Assembly: GCA_024233575.1 (NCBI GenBank)
Contig: JACKPN010000024.1
Coordinates: forward strand, 1-17,304
Length of the DNA: 17,304 bases
Source of the DNA: Chlamydiales bacterium
GTDB taxonomy: Bacteria > Chlamydiota > Chlamydiia > Chlamydiales > Criblamydiaceae
Direction: 5' to 3'
Made by a program: the position numbers and the translations under genes. Of the stretch, positions 1 through 7,769 are shown piece by piece. The notes beneath the pieces were generated by a model. The model did no database searches. It was not told the origin of the DNA and worked only from the letters and a program-made list of their open reading frames with translations. How positions within the stretch are numbered: the first letter of the stretch is position 1; the number at the start of each line of letters is the position of its first letter.

Positions 1-1488
1 GCAAAGCAAAAACCAGACTACTCCACCGGCAATGGCAGTGTGCAGCAATAAGCAAACTATCAAATAGTAAAGAAGATCCCACCGGCTTCCTTGCGCATAC
101 GCTTGGGTTGCGTATGCCAACGCAAAGGCAAACAGATAGGGAAGAAATCCGGGGACGATCACCTGCTTGAAATACTCCCATAGCGACACCTGCAGAAAAA
201 GCGCGCTGAACACCAGATAGCCCGCTGCGGACAGCACCATCATGCTAACCACGGTGATGTTAATGGTCATGATCGACGCACCATAAACGGTAAAAACATA
301 AGCAGCGGCAGCGATGACGAAAACAAATTGGCTGAGACCATACCATAGCTCCTTCACGGGCTGTTCGATACTGCGGTAAATGGCCGATGCCGGCCCGGTC
401 AATACATCCATTTGATAAGCGACAGTGAAAATTGCCAAAATGCCGACAGCTGCCTGATACTGAGGATCAGGGCCCAGCCAGCAGCCGATCAGCGGTCCGG
501 AAAAAGCGGCGAAAAACCCCATCATCATTCCAGTGATAATATTGATAAACCGCGACCCCTTAAGGAAAACCTTCATGATCTCGCCGCGCTGCTCCTTAGC
601 ATGATAATGCGCGGTCGCAGGAAGGAAGACGGCATTGACGGAACCGGGGATCATCAATGTCATAATCGGAAACTTCAGACCGACCTCATAAAGGCCCGTT
701 GCTTTCATGCTTAAAAACAATCCGGAAAAAATCTTCTCAATGGAACGGTTCACCACCCCTAAGATTCCCGACAGCTGAACGATGCCGCCAAAATGATAGA
801 AAAGCTTTAACATGGAACGGTCAAAATTGCGGAACGAAATAGACAACTGAGGCAGCAACCTATGGACGATGATGGCATAGAGAAGAATGGCAAGAAAAAT
901 GCGCACAAAATAAGCGGCAAGCAATCCGTAGATTCCCATGCCGTTCATCAAAAAAATCACAATAAGCAAGGTCTCGACAAGATATGATGCCGTCCAGACA
1001 TACCTCTCGGCATCGATACGCTGGAGGCTATGCAGAAGATTTCCGTATGTTCCCAACGTGAGATCGATCATAAAGACAACGGCTGTTCCAAAGAAAAGAA
1101 TGAAAGCCATGGAATGCAAGGCGTCGCCAATCTTGAAAAGGCCGATTATCCAAGGCAGCCCCCACCAAAGAATCGGGAGAAAGAAAACACATAAAAGAGT
1201 AATCGTTATCAACCCTGTACTGACAAGCCGATTGATCTTGTCCATTTCGCCATTGGCATAGTAGATCGCAACGTACCGCACATAAACATTAGTAACGCCA
1301 AATACCGACATGCCCAGATAGCTGATCAGAATAAAGCAATACGACCACAGTCCATATTCGTTAAGAGGGACGTAGCTGAGGATGAAAGGAGGAATAAATA
1401 AACGGGTAAATAGATAAAAGACATTGGTCAAAATCGAAACAATGACATTTGTCGAAACGGCATCGCGGATATCATTATTCTCATTCAT
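1..1488 (-). CDS. Wzx-type polysaccharide flippase (C-terminus off the window)
   Basis: The frame starts at ATG 1488 and stays open to base 1, giving 496 residues without a stop; families of this kind are about 450-520 residues, so only a short C-terminal tail is missing. The translation begins MNENNDIRDAVSTNVIVSIL and is a long series of hydrophobic segments separated by short charged loops, as in the polysaccharide biosynthesis (Wzx/RfbX, MOP superfamily) flippases that move undecaprenyl-linked repeat units across the inner membrane. A polar linker around VVNRSIEKIFSGLFLS and the following LYEVGLKFPIM fit this family. An AGGA sequence six bases before the ATG is a good ribosome-binding site. 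The start overlaps the end of the acetyltransferase gene by 8 bp (1481-1488), so the two are probably co-translated. Family identity is read from pattern only; the exact substrate cannot be told. Confidence 0.88.
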   Translation of the reverse strand, partial: MNENNDIRDAVSTNVIVSILTNVFYLFTRLFIPPFILSYVPLNEYGLWSYCFILISYLGMSVFGVTNVYVRYVAIYYANGEMDKINRLVSTGLITITLLCVFFLPILWWGLPWIIGLFKIGDALHSMAFILFFGTAVVFMIDLTLGTYGNLLHSLQRIDAERYVWTASYLVETLLIVIFLMNGMGIYGLLAAYFVRIFLAILLYAIIVHRLLPQLSISFRNFDRSMLKLFYHFGGIVQLSGILGVVNRSIEKIFSGLFLSMKATGLYEVGLKFPIMTLMIPGSVNAVFLPATAHYHAKEQRGEIMKVFLKGSRFINIITGMMMGFFAAFSGPLIGCWLGPDPQYQAAVGILAIFTVAYQMDVLTGPASAIYRSIEQPVKELWYGLSQFVFVIAAAAYVFTVYGASIMTINITVVSMMVLSAAGYLVFSALFLQVSLWEYFKQVIVPGFLPYLFAFALAYATQAYAQGSRWDLLYYLIVCLLLHTAIAGGVVWFLLC

Positions 1489-1990
1489 GCGTCTTCCTAG
1501 GAATCACACGGGCCGGAACACCGACAGCCAAGCTGTTAGACGGTACATTTTCAATGACAACGGCATTGGCGCCGATGACAACATCATCACCGATGGTAAT
1601 CGGACCAAGGATCTTAGCGCCTGCACCGATATCAACGCGGCTGCCGATCGTCGGCGATCCTCGTTTGTCGGTATGCTTCAAACCGATCGTTACGCCATTG
1701 CGAATGACGACATCGTCACCAATAACGGCATCGCCGCTAATGATGATATCGCTAAAATGGTCGATGCGCACGCGCCGTCCGAGCTGCACCTCGCATGGCA
1801 GCTCGATGCCGCTCATCATGCGGATTAAAATATACATCAGCTTGTAAAGAATCGAGAACGGTATTCGCAATACCCGCGGCTTGATGCGGTAACGCCAGCG
1901 GCCGAAGCGGTAGACGACCATCACCCAAAAGCCGGGAGCCGACAGATCCCCATCATAGGTCTTCCAATCTTCACGTAAATTTGGAAACAC
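1481..1990 (-). CDS. Serine-acetyltransferase-like hexapeptide-repeat acetyltransferase
   Basis: A 169-residue protein. Residues 1-60 are helical and partly hydrophobic; residues 64-165 carry the repeating [I/V]G-x-x pattern of a left-handed beta helix, ending in AVGVPARVI, the usual close of the CysE-like family. The likely catalytic His is in RIDHFSD (His78). The second histidine that CysE-type serine acetyltransferases carry in a GDRHPKI-like loop is absent; the equivalent here reads KRGSPTIG. At 169 residues it lacks most of the N-terminal helical domain of true CysE (about 270 residues). With its position among glycosyltransferase genes this suggests O-acetylation of a sugar in the polysaccharide and not cysteine synthesis. 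The start is GTG, preceded five bases upstream by a near-perfect AGGAGG. The gene lies 9 bp after the GT2 gene and overlaps the flippase start. Confidence 0.88.
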   Translation of the reverse strand: MFPNLREDWKTYDGDLSAPGFWVMVVYRFGRWRYRIKPRVLRIPFSILYKLMYILIRMMSGIELPCEVQLGRRVRIDHFSDIIISGDAVIGDDVVIRNGVTIGLKHTDKRGSPTIGSRVDIGAGAKILGPITIGDDVVIGANAVVIENVPSNSLAVGVPARVIPRKTHE

Positions 1991-1999
1991 GTTTCCCTC

Positions 2000-2974
2000 C
2001 TACCATGGTCGTGGAGGCGACACCTTGCCCCCTTCAGTTTCCTGCCAAGCACACTTGATCAACGCCAACATCTTGCGCGACTGTTTGCCTTTAGCGTCTC
2101 TACCGTTCTTCCACTCTCGCAGCCGATACCATAATCTCTCCAAAAGGTACGCGCCGAGGGCGCCGAAATATCCATGGTGCTTGCGATAATAAAGGAGCGC
2201 GCTGCGCATCCGCCATAGTGTCAGCTGCGACCCCACTTCAGAATAGTGGCCGTCCTCACAAGTTGCCTTGGTGGTCACGCCACCGATATGAGTGACGACG
2301 ACATCGCCGAAATACCAAACACCATAGCCTGCGGCTCTCATACGGCGGCAAAGGTCAACCTCTTCATAATACAAAAAAAACCGCTCATCAAAAAGACCAA
2401 CAGCCTCTAGCGCCCCTTTCCTGATAATCGAAAACGCTCCGGGAACCCAATCAACCTCAGCAGAATCTTCGGGAGACGCCCATGTTCTGTCAGCGCGACC
2501 GAAAAAACGCGACTGCGGATAGCGCGCTGCCAAGCCGGAAAGATGGAGAAAATCGTTCAGCAGCGAAGGGAACATCCGTGCCGAAGGCTGCCACTCACCG
2601 TCAGGACCGACAAGACGACCACCGGCCAAAGCGATACGATGATCATCATCCATCCTTTGAATCGCCCGTTGCAATGCGCCAGCGTGAAAAAAAGCATCGG
2701 TATTGAGCAGCACGCAATACCTTCCTTTGGCATAACTGAAGCCGATATTGTTAGCAGCGGAAAATCCTAGATTGACATCCATCGTTAACAACAAGACATT
2801 GGGAAACTCCTCTTCAATCATCGTAACCGTGCCATCGGCGGAGCCGTTATCGACAACGATTACCTCCATCGCAACGCCTTTGGCCTTATCATAAAGATCT
2901 TCAAGGCAGCGACGCGTCATGTCGCAAGTGTTATAGGAAACGATAATGACACTGATGGTGATTGGATTATCCAC
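2000..2974 (-). CDS. GT2 glycosyltransferase, rhamnosyltransferase-like
   Basis: A cytoplasmic or membrane-associated glycosyltransferase of the GT-A fold, 324 residues. It begins with the nucleotide-binding strand ISVIIVSYNT, followed by VIVVDNGSADGT (about 38-49), NLGFSAANNIGF, the metal-binding NTD motif at residues 91-93, and WVPGAFSIIRK followed by FFLYYEEVDLCRRM (about 199-212), the typical acceptor/base region of WbbL-like rhamnosyltransferases. A longer frame upstream to 3085 exists, but its first 37 residues are out-of-frame sequence inside the GT4 gene. The GTG at 2974 lies just before the conserved first strand, has GGAG seven bases upstream, and overlaps the GT4 stop by 8 bp (2967-2974). 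The rml genes in the same window make dTDP-rhamnose a plausible donor; that is inference. Confidence 0.93.
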   Translation of the reverse strand: MDNPITISVIIVSYNTCDMTRRCLEDLYDKAKGVAMEVIVVDNGSADGTVTMIEEEFPNVLLLTMDVNLGFSAANNIGFSYAKGRYCVLLNTDAFFHAGALQRAIQRMDDDHRIALAGGRLVGPDGEWQPSARMFPSLLNDFLHLSGLAARYPQSRFFGRADRTWASPEDSAEVDWVPGAFSIIRKGALEAVGLFDERFFLYYEEVDLCRRMRAAGYGVWYFGDVVVTHIGGVTTKATCEDGHYSEVGSQLTLWRMRSALLYYRKHHGYFGALGAYLLERLWYRLREWKNGRDAKGKQSRKMLALIKCAWQETEGGKVSPPRPW

Positions 2975-4196
2975 GAAACAGCTCCCGGATTCTCTCTGCA
3001 CGATAGGCATGCCAAATCTCTTGAGTCTCGGCAAGTGCGCGGCGCTTAGCATTGCGCGACATCGCCGCCAACAGCTCCCGATCATGATGAAGCCTTTCGA
3101 CTGCTACAGCAAGGGCAAGCACATTATCGAGAGGCACCAGCAGTCCGTCGACATCAGGACGCACAGTCCCTCTGCTGGACAACGTATCAAAAGCGATCAC
3201 AGGGGAGCCCCCGGCCATCGCATCATAGAAAGCGCGCGCAAAATCATTGGTGCGGTGGGCCATAACAGCAGCATGGGCATGCGCCATCTCTGTATACACT
3301 TGATCCGGAGACAGCGCTCCGGGAAAAGCAACGCGGTCTTCAACATTCAATTCTCTAGCAAGATTCTGCAGCTCTGCAGTCAATGGTCCATGGCCGTAAA
3401 GCTTGAACGTTGCTGGGATGCCGCGTTTTTTTAACTGAGCCGCGGCGCGGACGATTAAGTCAATGCCTTTCAATGGTTTATGCCGACATGCGGCAATGAT
3501 CTCTAAAGTCTCTCCTTCGACAATCCTGCGCCGTTTCTCCTCCATCATCCTTTCATCAATCACATTGTCAGCATGATGTGTTGTGTCACGCACGACAACG
3601 CCATTACTGGTATCTAAACGGAATTGCTCTACAGCAGGGGGCGTAAAGAGAAAGGTCATCGTCGCTGTCCTCGCACATTCGCGCGTACAACGGTCGATGC
3701 GATCCAGTTCTTTCTCACGCACCCAGCGTTCATGAGGAGTACTTGCCGTGCGCACCCACTCCCAACCAAGCATATCCTTGAAATCCTCAACGACAGCGAA
3801 TAGCGTCTTCTTCCCTCGACGTACTGCCAGGTGATGCGCATACGCAAGCACCAAATACGGGGGAAACAAATTACTGGTATGAACAAGATCGGCAGCATCA
3901 ACTTCTTTGCGCAACACGCGCCTGATTGCCGGCAGCTTCCAGTAATCGCGACGCGAGAACAGCGGCGGAAAGCCTGCAAAAGTAACCGGTCCATCTTTCG
4001 GCAGCGTCACCGCTGTCGGCCCCCATGTGACATGCTGGTCGTCTTCGGGAAGCTCAGGAGCCGCAACGCGGAGCGCACCCATGCTGCCGGCGATCGCCAA
4101 CAGGTCGTTCGCCCACAGTTCGTCGGTGACGACATCGCCGTCAACGCGTCGGATAAAAGGAATGTGTGTGACTTGTAAATAGCGGATAGGTTTCAT
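2967..4196 (-). CDS. GT4-like glycosyltransferase with altered EX7E motif
   Basis: A 409-residue GT-B-fold enzyme. The C-terminal half is clearly group-1/GT4-like: LEIIAACRHKPLKGIDLIVRA (about 231-251, the donor-phosphate loop with Lys243), FKLYGHGPLTAELQNLA, VAFPGALSPDQVYTEMAHA and a closing SPVIAFDT. The canonical EX7E pair that contacts the nucleotide sugar is not intact: the segment reads NDFARAFYDAMAGG, with Asn317 and Asp325 in place of the two glutamates. The N-terminal half (MKPIRYLQVTHIPFIRRVDG) is less conserved, as usual for acceptor domains. The ATG at 4196 is the first gene of a leftward run (GT4, GT2, acetyltransferase, flippase) and lies next to a palindromic region shared with the divergent gene. 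It probably transfers a hexose or a related sugar to the lipid-linked unit; the donor is unknown. Confidence 0.88.
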   Translation of the reverse strand: MKPIRYLQVTHIPFIRRVDGDVVTDELWANDLLAIAGSMGALRVAAPELPEDDQHVTWGPTAVTLPKDGPVTFAGFPPLFSRRDYWKLPAIRRVLRKEVDAADLVHTSNLFPPYLVLAYAHHLAVRRGKKTLFAVVEDFKDMLGWEWVRTASTPHERWVREKELDRIDRCTRECARTATMTFLFTPPAVEQFRLDTSNGVVVRDTTHHADNVIDERMMEEKRRRIVEGETLEIIAACRHKPLKGIDLIVRAAAQLKKRGIPATFKLYGHGPLTAELQNLARELNVEDRVAFPGALSPDQVYTEMAHAHAAVMAHRTNDFARAFYDAMAGGSPVIAFDTLSSRGTVRPDVDGLLVPLDNVLALAVAVERLHHDRELLAAMSRNAKRRALAETQEIWHAYRAERIRELFRG

Positions 4197-4246
4197 AATC
4201 CCGATTAAATCGGAATATTCAAAAAAAATCTATAGACATCAAAAGG
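4197..4246. promoter_or_regulatory. Divergent control region with stacked palindromes
   Basis: This 50-bp gap separates divergently transcribed genes. It holds a perfect 6+1+6 inverted repeat, CCGATTAAATCGG (4201-4213), directly followed by the 8-bp palindrome GAATATTC (4213-4220) and a run of eight A (4221-4228). On the minus strand the first palindrome covers the zone just before the GT4 start, where a ribosome-binding site would lie; no strong Shine-Dalgarno sequence is otherwise present. A TTGATG, 17-bp spacer, AATATT arrangement on the minus strand is a weak promoter candidate, with the second palindrome on its -10 box. On the plus strand TATAGA (4231-4236) could be a -10 box, but it would leave almost no leader before 4247. 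An operator role is inference. Confidence 0.4.
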
Positions 4247-5539
4247 ATGATCGATAAAGATGGCCTTAAGAACACCACAGAACGCGAACGAGATGTTCGT
4301 AATGACACACGTATGGATACGACGATGCGATGGATTGCGTTGACGATAGCTGTGGCCCTATGTTTAGTGTGGGTTGTCACTATCCCTAATGAACCGGTAT
4401 CGGATCAGGGGATTTACAATACCGCGGCGGAGCGGCTGGCTTCCGGCGCAGGGTATACCGACGACTCCGGAAATCCCACTGCCTACTGGGCGCCGGGATA
4501 CACCTTCTACATCGCCTCCTTTTATTATCTATTCGGCTCTAAAGTCACGGTTGCTTTTGCTGCTAACTTCATTTCTTATCTTTTTCTTGTTGCCGGTGTC
4601 TATACGTTATCATGCCTGGCATATTCACGGCGTGTTGGCGCCATGGCCGCCATCCTGACCGCTCTCTATCCCAGCTTCATTTTCTACACCACGATCATCG
4701 CGTCGGAAACGCTGTTTTCCGCTATGTTAATCTGGGTGCTGGTGTTCGGATGGCTCAGTTTCCAAAAAGACAGATATAAGATTTTGTGGATCGTAGCATG
4801 CGGTATCCTTCTAGGGCTCACCGCTCTGGTGCGTCCGCAAGCGTTGCTGATCCCGATAGCCTTATTCGCCATAGGCTCCGCGCAGCACGCTTCGATCTGG
4901 TCGGCATCCTGGCGCTTCATCACCGTTGCCATTCTCATGGTCATCACCTGTATTCCCTGGGGATTGCGTAATCAGGAGCAGCTCGGTGCGTTCGTCTTAG
5001 TCTCAGCGAATTCCGGTGCCAATCTATGGATCGGCAACCATGAAGGCGCCGATGGCGGCTATATGCACCTCGACAGCGCCATTGCCAACAACAACTTAGA
5101 AAACGCATCCCTTGTCGAACGCGACAAACAGCTGTCTAGGAAAGCGTTACAGTTTATCAAAGAGAATCCCGGACAGTTTGCCCGGCTGATGCTGCAACGC
5201 ATCTACATCACGATGAAATCGGAGTCGATCGCTGCGGTCTGGAATGAAGAGGGTATTAAGCAACGTTTTGGACAAGAAAGCGTTATTCTCTTTAAAATTG
5301 CTGCCAATGCCGCCTATTTTCTGCTTCTTGTCTTCTTCTTATATTATCTTTTCTTCAGCCTCAAAAAGGGAACATACCATAGCTCCGACGCTCTGCTATG
5401 GACAATGCTGATCCTCCTTTCGGTACCCTTTTTGATTTTCATGGGGCAGGATCGTTTTCACCTGCCCCTGATTCCTTATCTGATCATCTTCGTCAGCAAG
5501 GCATACCACACCAAAGTACCTCACTGTCAGAGGCCTTAG
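4247..5539 (+). CDS. GT39-like polytopic membrane glycosyltransferase
   Basis: A 430-residue inner-membrane protein with about ten hydrophobic segments. The first periplasmic loop has the pattern of the PMT/ArnT-like (GT39) families: VSDQGIYNTAAERLASGAGY with the probable catalytic Asp53, then PTAYWAPGYTFYIASFYYLF. Also typical are ALVRPQALLIPIAL, IPWGLRNQEQLGAFVLVSAN, GANLWIGNHEGADGGY (about 258-272) and the C-terminal GQDRFHLPLIPYLIIF. Such enzymes transfer a sugar from a polyprenyl-phosphate carrier outside the cytoplasm. The start is uncertain: ATG 4247 has AAAAGG directly against it with no spacing, while ATG 4313 and ATG 4325, just before the first membrane span, have no clear ribosome-binding site. 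It is the only plus-strand polysaccharide gene in the left half and converges on the Inc-like gene with a 33-bp gap. Confidence 0.88.
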   Translation: MIDKDGLKNTTERERDVRNDTRMDTTMRWIALTIAVALCLVWVVTIPNEPVSDQGIYNTAAERLASGAGYTDDSGNPTAYWAPGYTFYIASFYYLFGSKVTVAFAANFISYLFLVAGVYTLSCLAYSRRVGAMAAILTALYPSFIFYTTIIASETLFSAMLIWVLVFGWLSFQKDRYKILWIVACGILLGLTALVRPQALLIPIALFAIGSAQHASIWSASWRFITVAILMVITCIPWGLRNQEQLGAFVLVSANSGANLWIGNHEGADGGYMHLDSAIANNNLENASLVERDKQLSRKALQFIKENPGQFARLMLQRIYITMKSESIAAVWNEEGIKQRFGQESVILFKIAANAAYFLLLVFFLYYLFFSLKKGTYHSSDALLWTMLILLSVPFLIFMGQDRFHLPLIPYLIIFVSKAYHTKVPHCQRP

Positions 5540-5572
5540 AATCTCAACGGAGTTTTTCTGAACAAGACTAAC

Positions 5573-6172
5573 TTAGGAATTAAGGTAAACGTGATCAAGA
5601 TGCTTTGACATAGCCAATAGGCACTGTTTTAGTTCAGGATTTATTAGGCTTTTTCTTGGAGTTTCCCAACCCAATATTAAAGTTTGCACTAACTCATTAA
5701 TTAGTTTTGTTGAATTTTTTCGTTCGGCATCTTGTAGATCAGATAATGTCTTTTGTAGAGTACACATTTCATTGAGCTGCTCGATTTTACGCTCTGCGAG
5801 GTCGACTTGCTTTTGTTTTAGTTCAGTGTTCTCACTGTATAAGCTGTTGTGAATGCTATCCATTAAAAGCATGTCTATCATTAACATGCAGCACCCGCCT
5901 AAGAAGAAATACGTACTGAGTATAGGCATGCTCACACAAAATAATACACCCCCACTAAGAAGTAAGGCTACCGTAACAACAAAAGCAACGATTAGTGCGA
6001 CACTTAGCCACTTACGTTTTTTTGCTTCTTCCGAATCCTTGATTGCTTTAGGCGTGACTAGCTCTATCTTACGTCCGCTATTCTGTGTGTTCACTGGCAA
6101 GTCAGTAGATGTAGATGGTGTAGCCGGACTGTGTTTTACTTCTTCATTACATGCTGCTTCGAGGAAAGTCAT
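5573..6172 (-). CDS. Inc-like bilobed-hydrophobic membrane protein
   Basis: A 199-residue protein of unrecognised sequence family. Residues 1-54 are polar, with a Ser/Thr/Pro-rich stretch (SPATPSTSTDLP) and a basic end (KKRKW). Residues 55-104 are two membrane segments joined by only a few residues, the bilobed hydrophobic domain that defines chlamydial inclusion-membrane (Inc) proteins. Residues 111-150 are charged, with heptad-like spacing of Leu/Ile, probably a coiled coil. A host-membrane effector is an inference from this layout; a bacterial membrane protein of another kind is possible. The ATG at 6172 has GGA seven to eight bases upstream; a TTG at 6184 would add four residues and lies inside a transposase remnant. 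Base composition is clearly AT-richer than neighbours: the line 5641-5700 has 19 G/C of 60, against 38 of 60 in 4441-4500. No polysaccharide role is apparent. Confidence 0.72.
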   Translation of the reverse strand: MTFLEAACNEEVKHSPATPSTSTDLPVNTQNSGRKIELVTPKAIKDSEEAKKRKWLSVALIVAFVVTVALLLSGGVLFCVSMPILSTYFFLGGCCMLMIDMLLMDSIHNSLYSENTELKQKQVDLAERKIEQLNEMCTLQKTLSDLQDAERKNSTKLINELVQTLILGWETPRKSLINPELKQCLLAMSKHLDHVYLNS

Positions 6173-6183
6173 TTTTGAATCCA

Positions 6184-6246
6184 ATCGCTCAAATTGTCGA
6201 AATTTAACTTAAAGCAGTCTCAGTAAGGTCAGTTAGGGCAAAATGA
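6184..6246 (+). pseudogene. Decayed 3' end of a transposase gene (left remnant)
   Basis: Read on the plus strand, these bases give IAQIVEI, a TAA stop, then LKAVSVRSVRAK and TGA. The mirror-image remnant at 7770-7886 gives IAQIIEIWLKA and ends at the matching TGA. The Trp codon of the right copy is TAA here, and a 6-base in-frame deletion removes two codons, so this copy is dead. The matching non-coding tail runs on to 6262 and would be the insertion-sequence end. Homology stops at 6184, beside the start of the Inc-like gene; nothing upstream of 6184 resembles the right copy. Identification as transposase is inference from the arrangement (short coding end, then an ATTTTGC-containing terminus, in two inverted copies); the family is not determined. 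Confidence 0.55.
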
Positions 6247-6360
6247 ATTTTGCCACACAGTCTGTAAATCTTGATATTATGTTCCATTTTACCACTTAGT
6301 TAGCTCTATAAGCCATGAAGTTAAATTGTTCCCCCAACTAGCCGATTTTAAAGGTAATAG

Positions 6361-7659
6361 CTAAATTCTCTTGCAGCGCCACCAGCCACTGAGCATGCGG
6401 TAACCATTTATACCTATCAGTGCCAGCCACAAACCAAGCAGCGATTTCGTCATGAAAAAGCCCCAAAGGACGAGAGGAAGAAAAACAAGAAAGAAGGCTT
6501 CTATCGTGCGTTTTCGAAGAAAAACGAAATCCCTAACACTAAAGAGAATGCCATCATAGACATACGCCAGGGCATTAATCGGCTGACTTGCAGCCAACCA
6601 AAACCAAATGGTACCCAGAAGAGCTATGATCTCCGGGCGGTTTGTAAAAAACCCCTGTACCCAGGTTCCGGCAATCCAATAAAAGAGGAAAAAGGTGATC
6701 CCAATCCCAAATCCTAAGTGGGTAAGGCGCCGAGCCAAAAGGCGGTGAGCTCTACGATTTCCCTTCCCTAAAAGTTGGCCTCCAAGGCTTGTAGCGGTGA
6801 TTGCTAAGCCATCGATGCAATAAGCTGCTAGTAACCAAGCCTGCAGGGCCACTTGGTAGGCAGCAACTACCGTCGTTCCCAAGCGTGTAGCAAGCGCCGT
6901 TACTATAAAAAAGGCTAGAGTCAAGGTTCCTGTTCTTCCAGCTAGGTTAAGCCCATCCGAACCGAGATTCATTACGTCACCCCAATCCACCTTCCAGCCT
7001 CTGCTTAATCCAAAATCTGCACGGTGCCTCCAAAGAAATCCCAAGACTATACAATCTCCAACCAAAAAGGAAAGAACTGTAGCCCAGGCAGCTCCCTCAA
7101 TCCCCCAACCATAATGAAACACAGACAAATAGGTACCTACTGCATTGACAAGCGTTGTCAGTAGTACGATCCCCATGGTCAGAGGAATCTTTTGTAGACC
7201 TCTTAAAATCCCAATTAAGCTAATGGAAAGAATGGTCAGTGGATACCCGATAACTCTAATAGAATAGTAAACCTGCGATTCCACCAGAAGCTCACCACTC
7301 GCACCCATGACTGAGCCTAGCAGCTGATGTCCAAATAAAAACAAAGGAACTCCCACCCCCACGCTAATAGCTAAGGCCATCAGCAAAGCCGTAAGAATAT
7401 GCGTGCCGAGCGCATCTTTCTTTCCCGCCCCTAAACTCTGGGCGATCTGTGCCGTTACCCCATAGGAAAGAAAATTAAAAAGCCAAGCAAAGGAGCCCAA
7501 GCTAGCATTCGTCGCTGCTAAGCTCCCAACCCAAGTTGTGTTCACATGCCCCAAAATCACCGTATCAATCATCTCGGCCATAGGTTCCATGGCAACTGAA
7601 AAAATTGCCGGTAAAGTGAGTGCAATGATAGCTTTGTAGCTGATTTTCTCTTCTTTCAT
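6361..7659 (-). CDS. MATE-family efflux transporter (DinF/NorM-like)
   Basis: A 432-residue inner-membrane protein with about twelve hydrophobic segments, a normal length for the family. Residue patterns typical of MATE transporters include AIIALTLPAIFSVAMEPMAE and MIDTVILGHVNTTWVGSLAA near the N-terminus, FNFLSYGVTAQIAQSLGAG, IRGLQKIPLTMG-like LRGLQKIPLTMGIV in the middle, and TATSLGGQLLGKGNRRAHRL at the start of the second half. Such proteins expel cationic drugs or metabolites using a Na+ or H+ gradient. The frame is open up to TTG 7701, but ATG 7659 matches the family N-terminus and has a weak AGAGA upstream. It lies between two inverted insertion-sequence remnants, 98 bp from the left one and 94 bp from the right one, so it is probably acquired cargo. 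The MATE and Wzx families are distant relatives, but the DinF-like start argues against a flippase role. Confidence 0.92.
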   Translation of the reverse strand: MKEEKISYKAIIALTLPAIFSVAMEPMAEMIDTVILGHVNTTWVGSLAATNASLGSFAWLFNFLSYGVTAQIAQSLGAGKKDALGTHILTALLMALAISVGVGVPLFLFGHQLLGSVMGASGELLVESQVYYSIRVIGYPLTILSISLIGILRGLQKIPLTMGIVLLTTLVNAVGTYLSVFHYGWGIEGAAWATVLSFLVGDCIVLGFLWRHRADFGLSRGWKVDWGDVMNLGSDGLNLAGRTGTLTLAFFIVTALATRLGTTVVAAYQVALQAWLLAAYCIDGLAITATSLGGQLLGKGNRRAHRLLARRLTHLGFGIGITFFLFYWIAGTWVQGFFTNRPEIIALLGTIWFWLAASQPINALAYVYDGILFSVRDFVFLRKRTIEAFFLVFLPLVLWGFFMTKSLLGLWLALIGINGYRMLSGWWRCKRI

Positions 7660-7769
7660 CTTTCTCTCTAGGAGCACTACTCTACACAGAATAAATAACA
7701 AATTAAAGGGCCATTCTGAAAGCCTTTGGCATGCGCTTTTGATGGGTTCTCAGGATTGTGTTGCAAAAT

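Noticed and set aside
1424..1847. Two plus-strand reading frames of over 130 codons opposite the acetyltransferase.
   Set aside because: They are mirror images of the hexapeptide-repeat gene, have low-complexity composition, and lack supported starts.
1481..1990. Calling the acetyltransferase cysE.
   Set aside because: It is too short, lacks the second histidine loop, and is embedded among glycosyltransferase genes.
2975..3085. N-terminal extension of 37 residues on the GT2 gene.
   Set aside because: It overlaps the GT4 gene out of frame, has no GT2-like content, and the GTG at 2974 with GGAG upstream is a better start.
5540..5572. Possible bidirectional terminator between the converging GT39-like and Inc-like genes.
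   Set aside because: The 33-bp gap has a T5 run but no inverted repeat that I can pair.
6237..6254. Perfect 8+2+8 palindrome GGCAAAATGAATTTTGCC, at first taken as an operator for the Inc-like gene or a terminator.
   Set aside because: It lies within the left transposase-end remnant, and the aligned bases of the right remnant are not palindromic, so it probably arose by drift. No T-run follows on either strand.
7660..7701. TTG start at 7701 giving the MATE protein 14 more residues.
   Set aside because: The extension is not family-like and ATG 7659 begins the typical MATE N-terminus.
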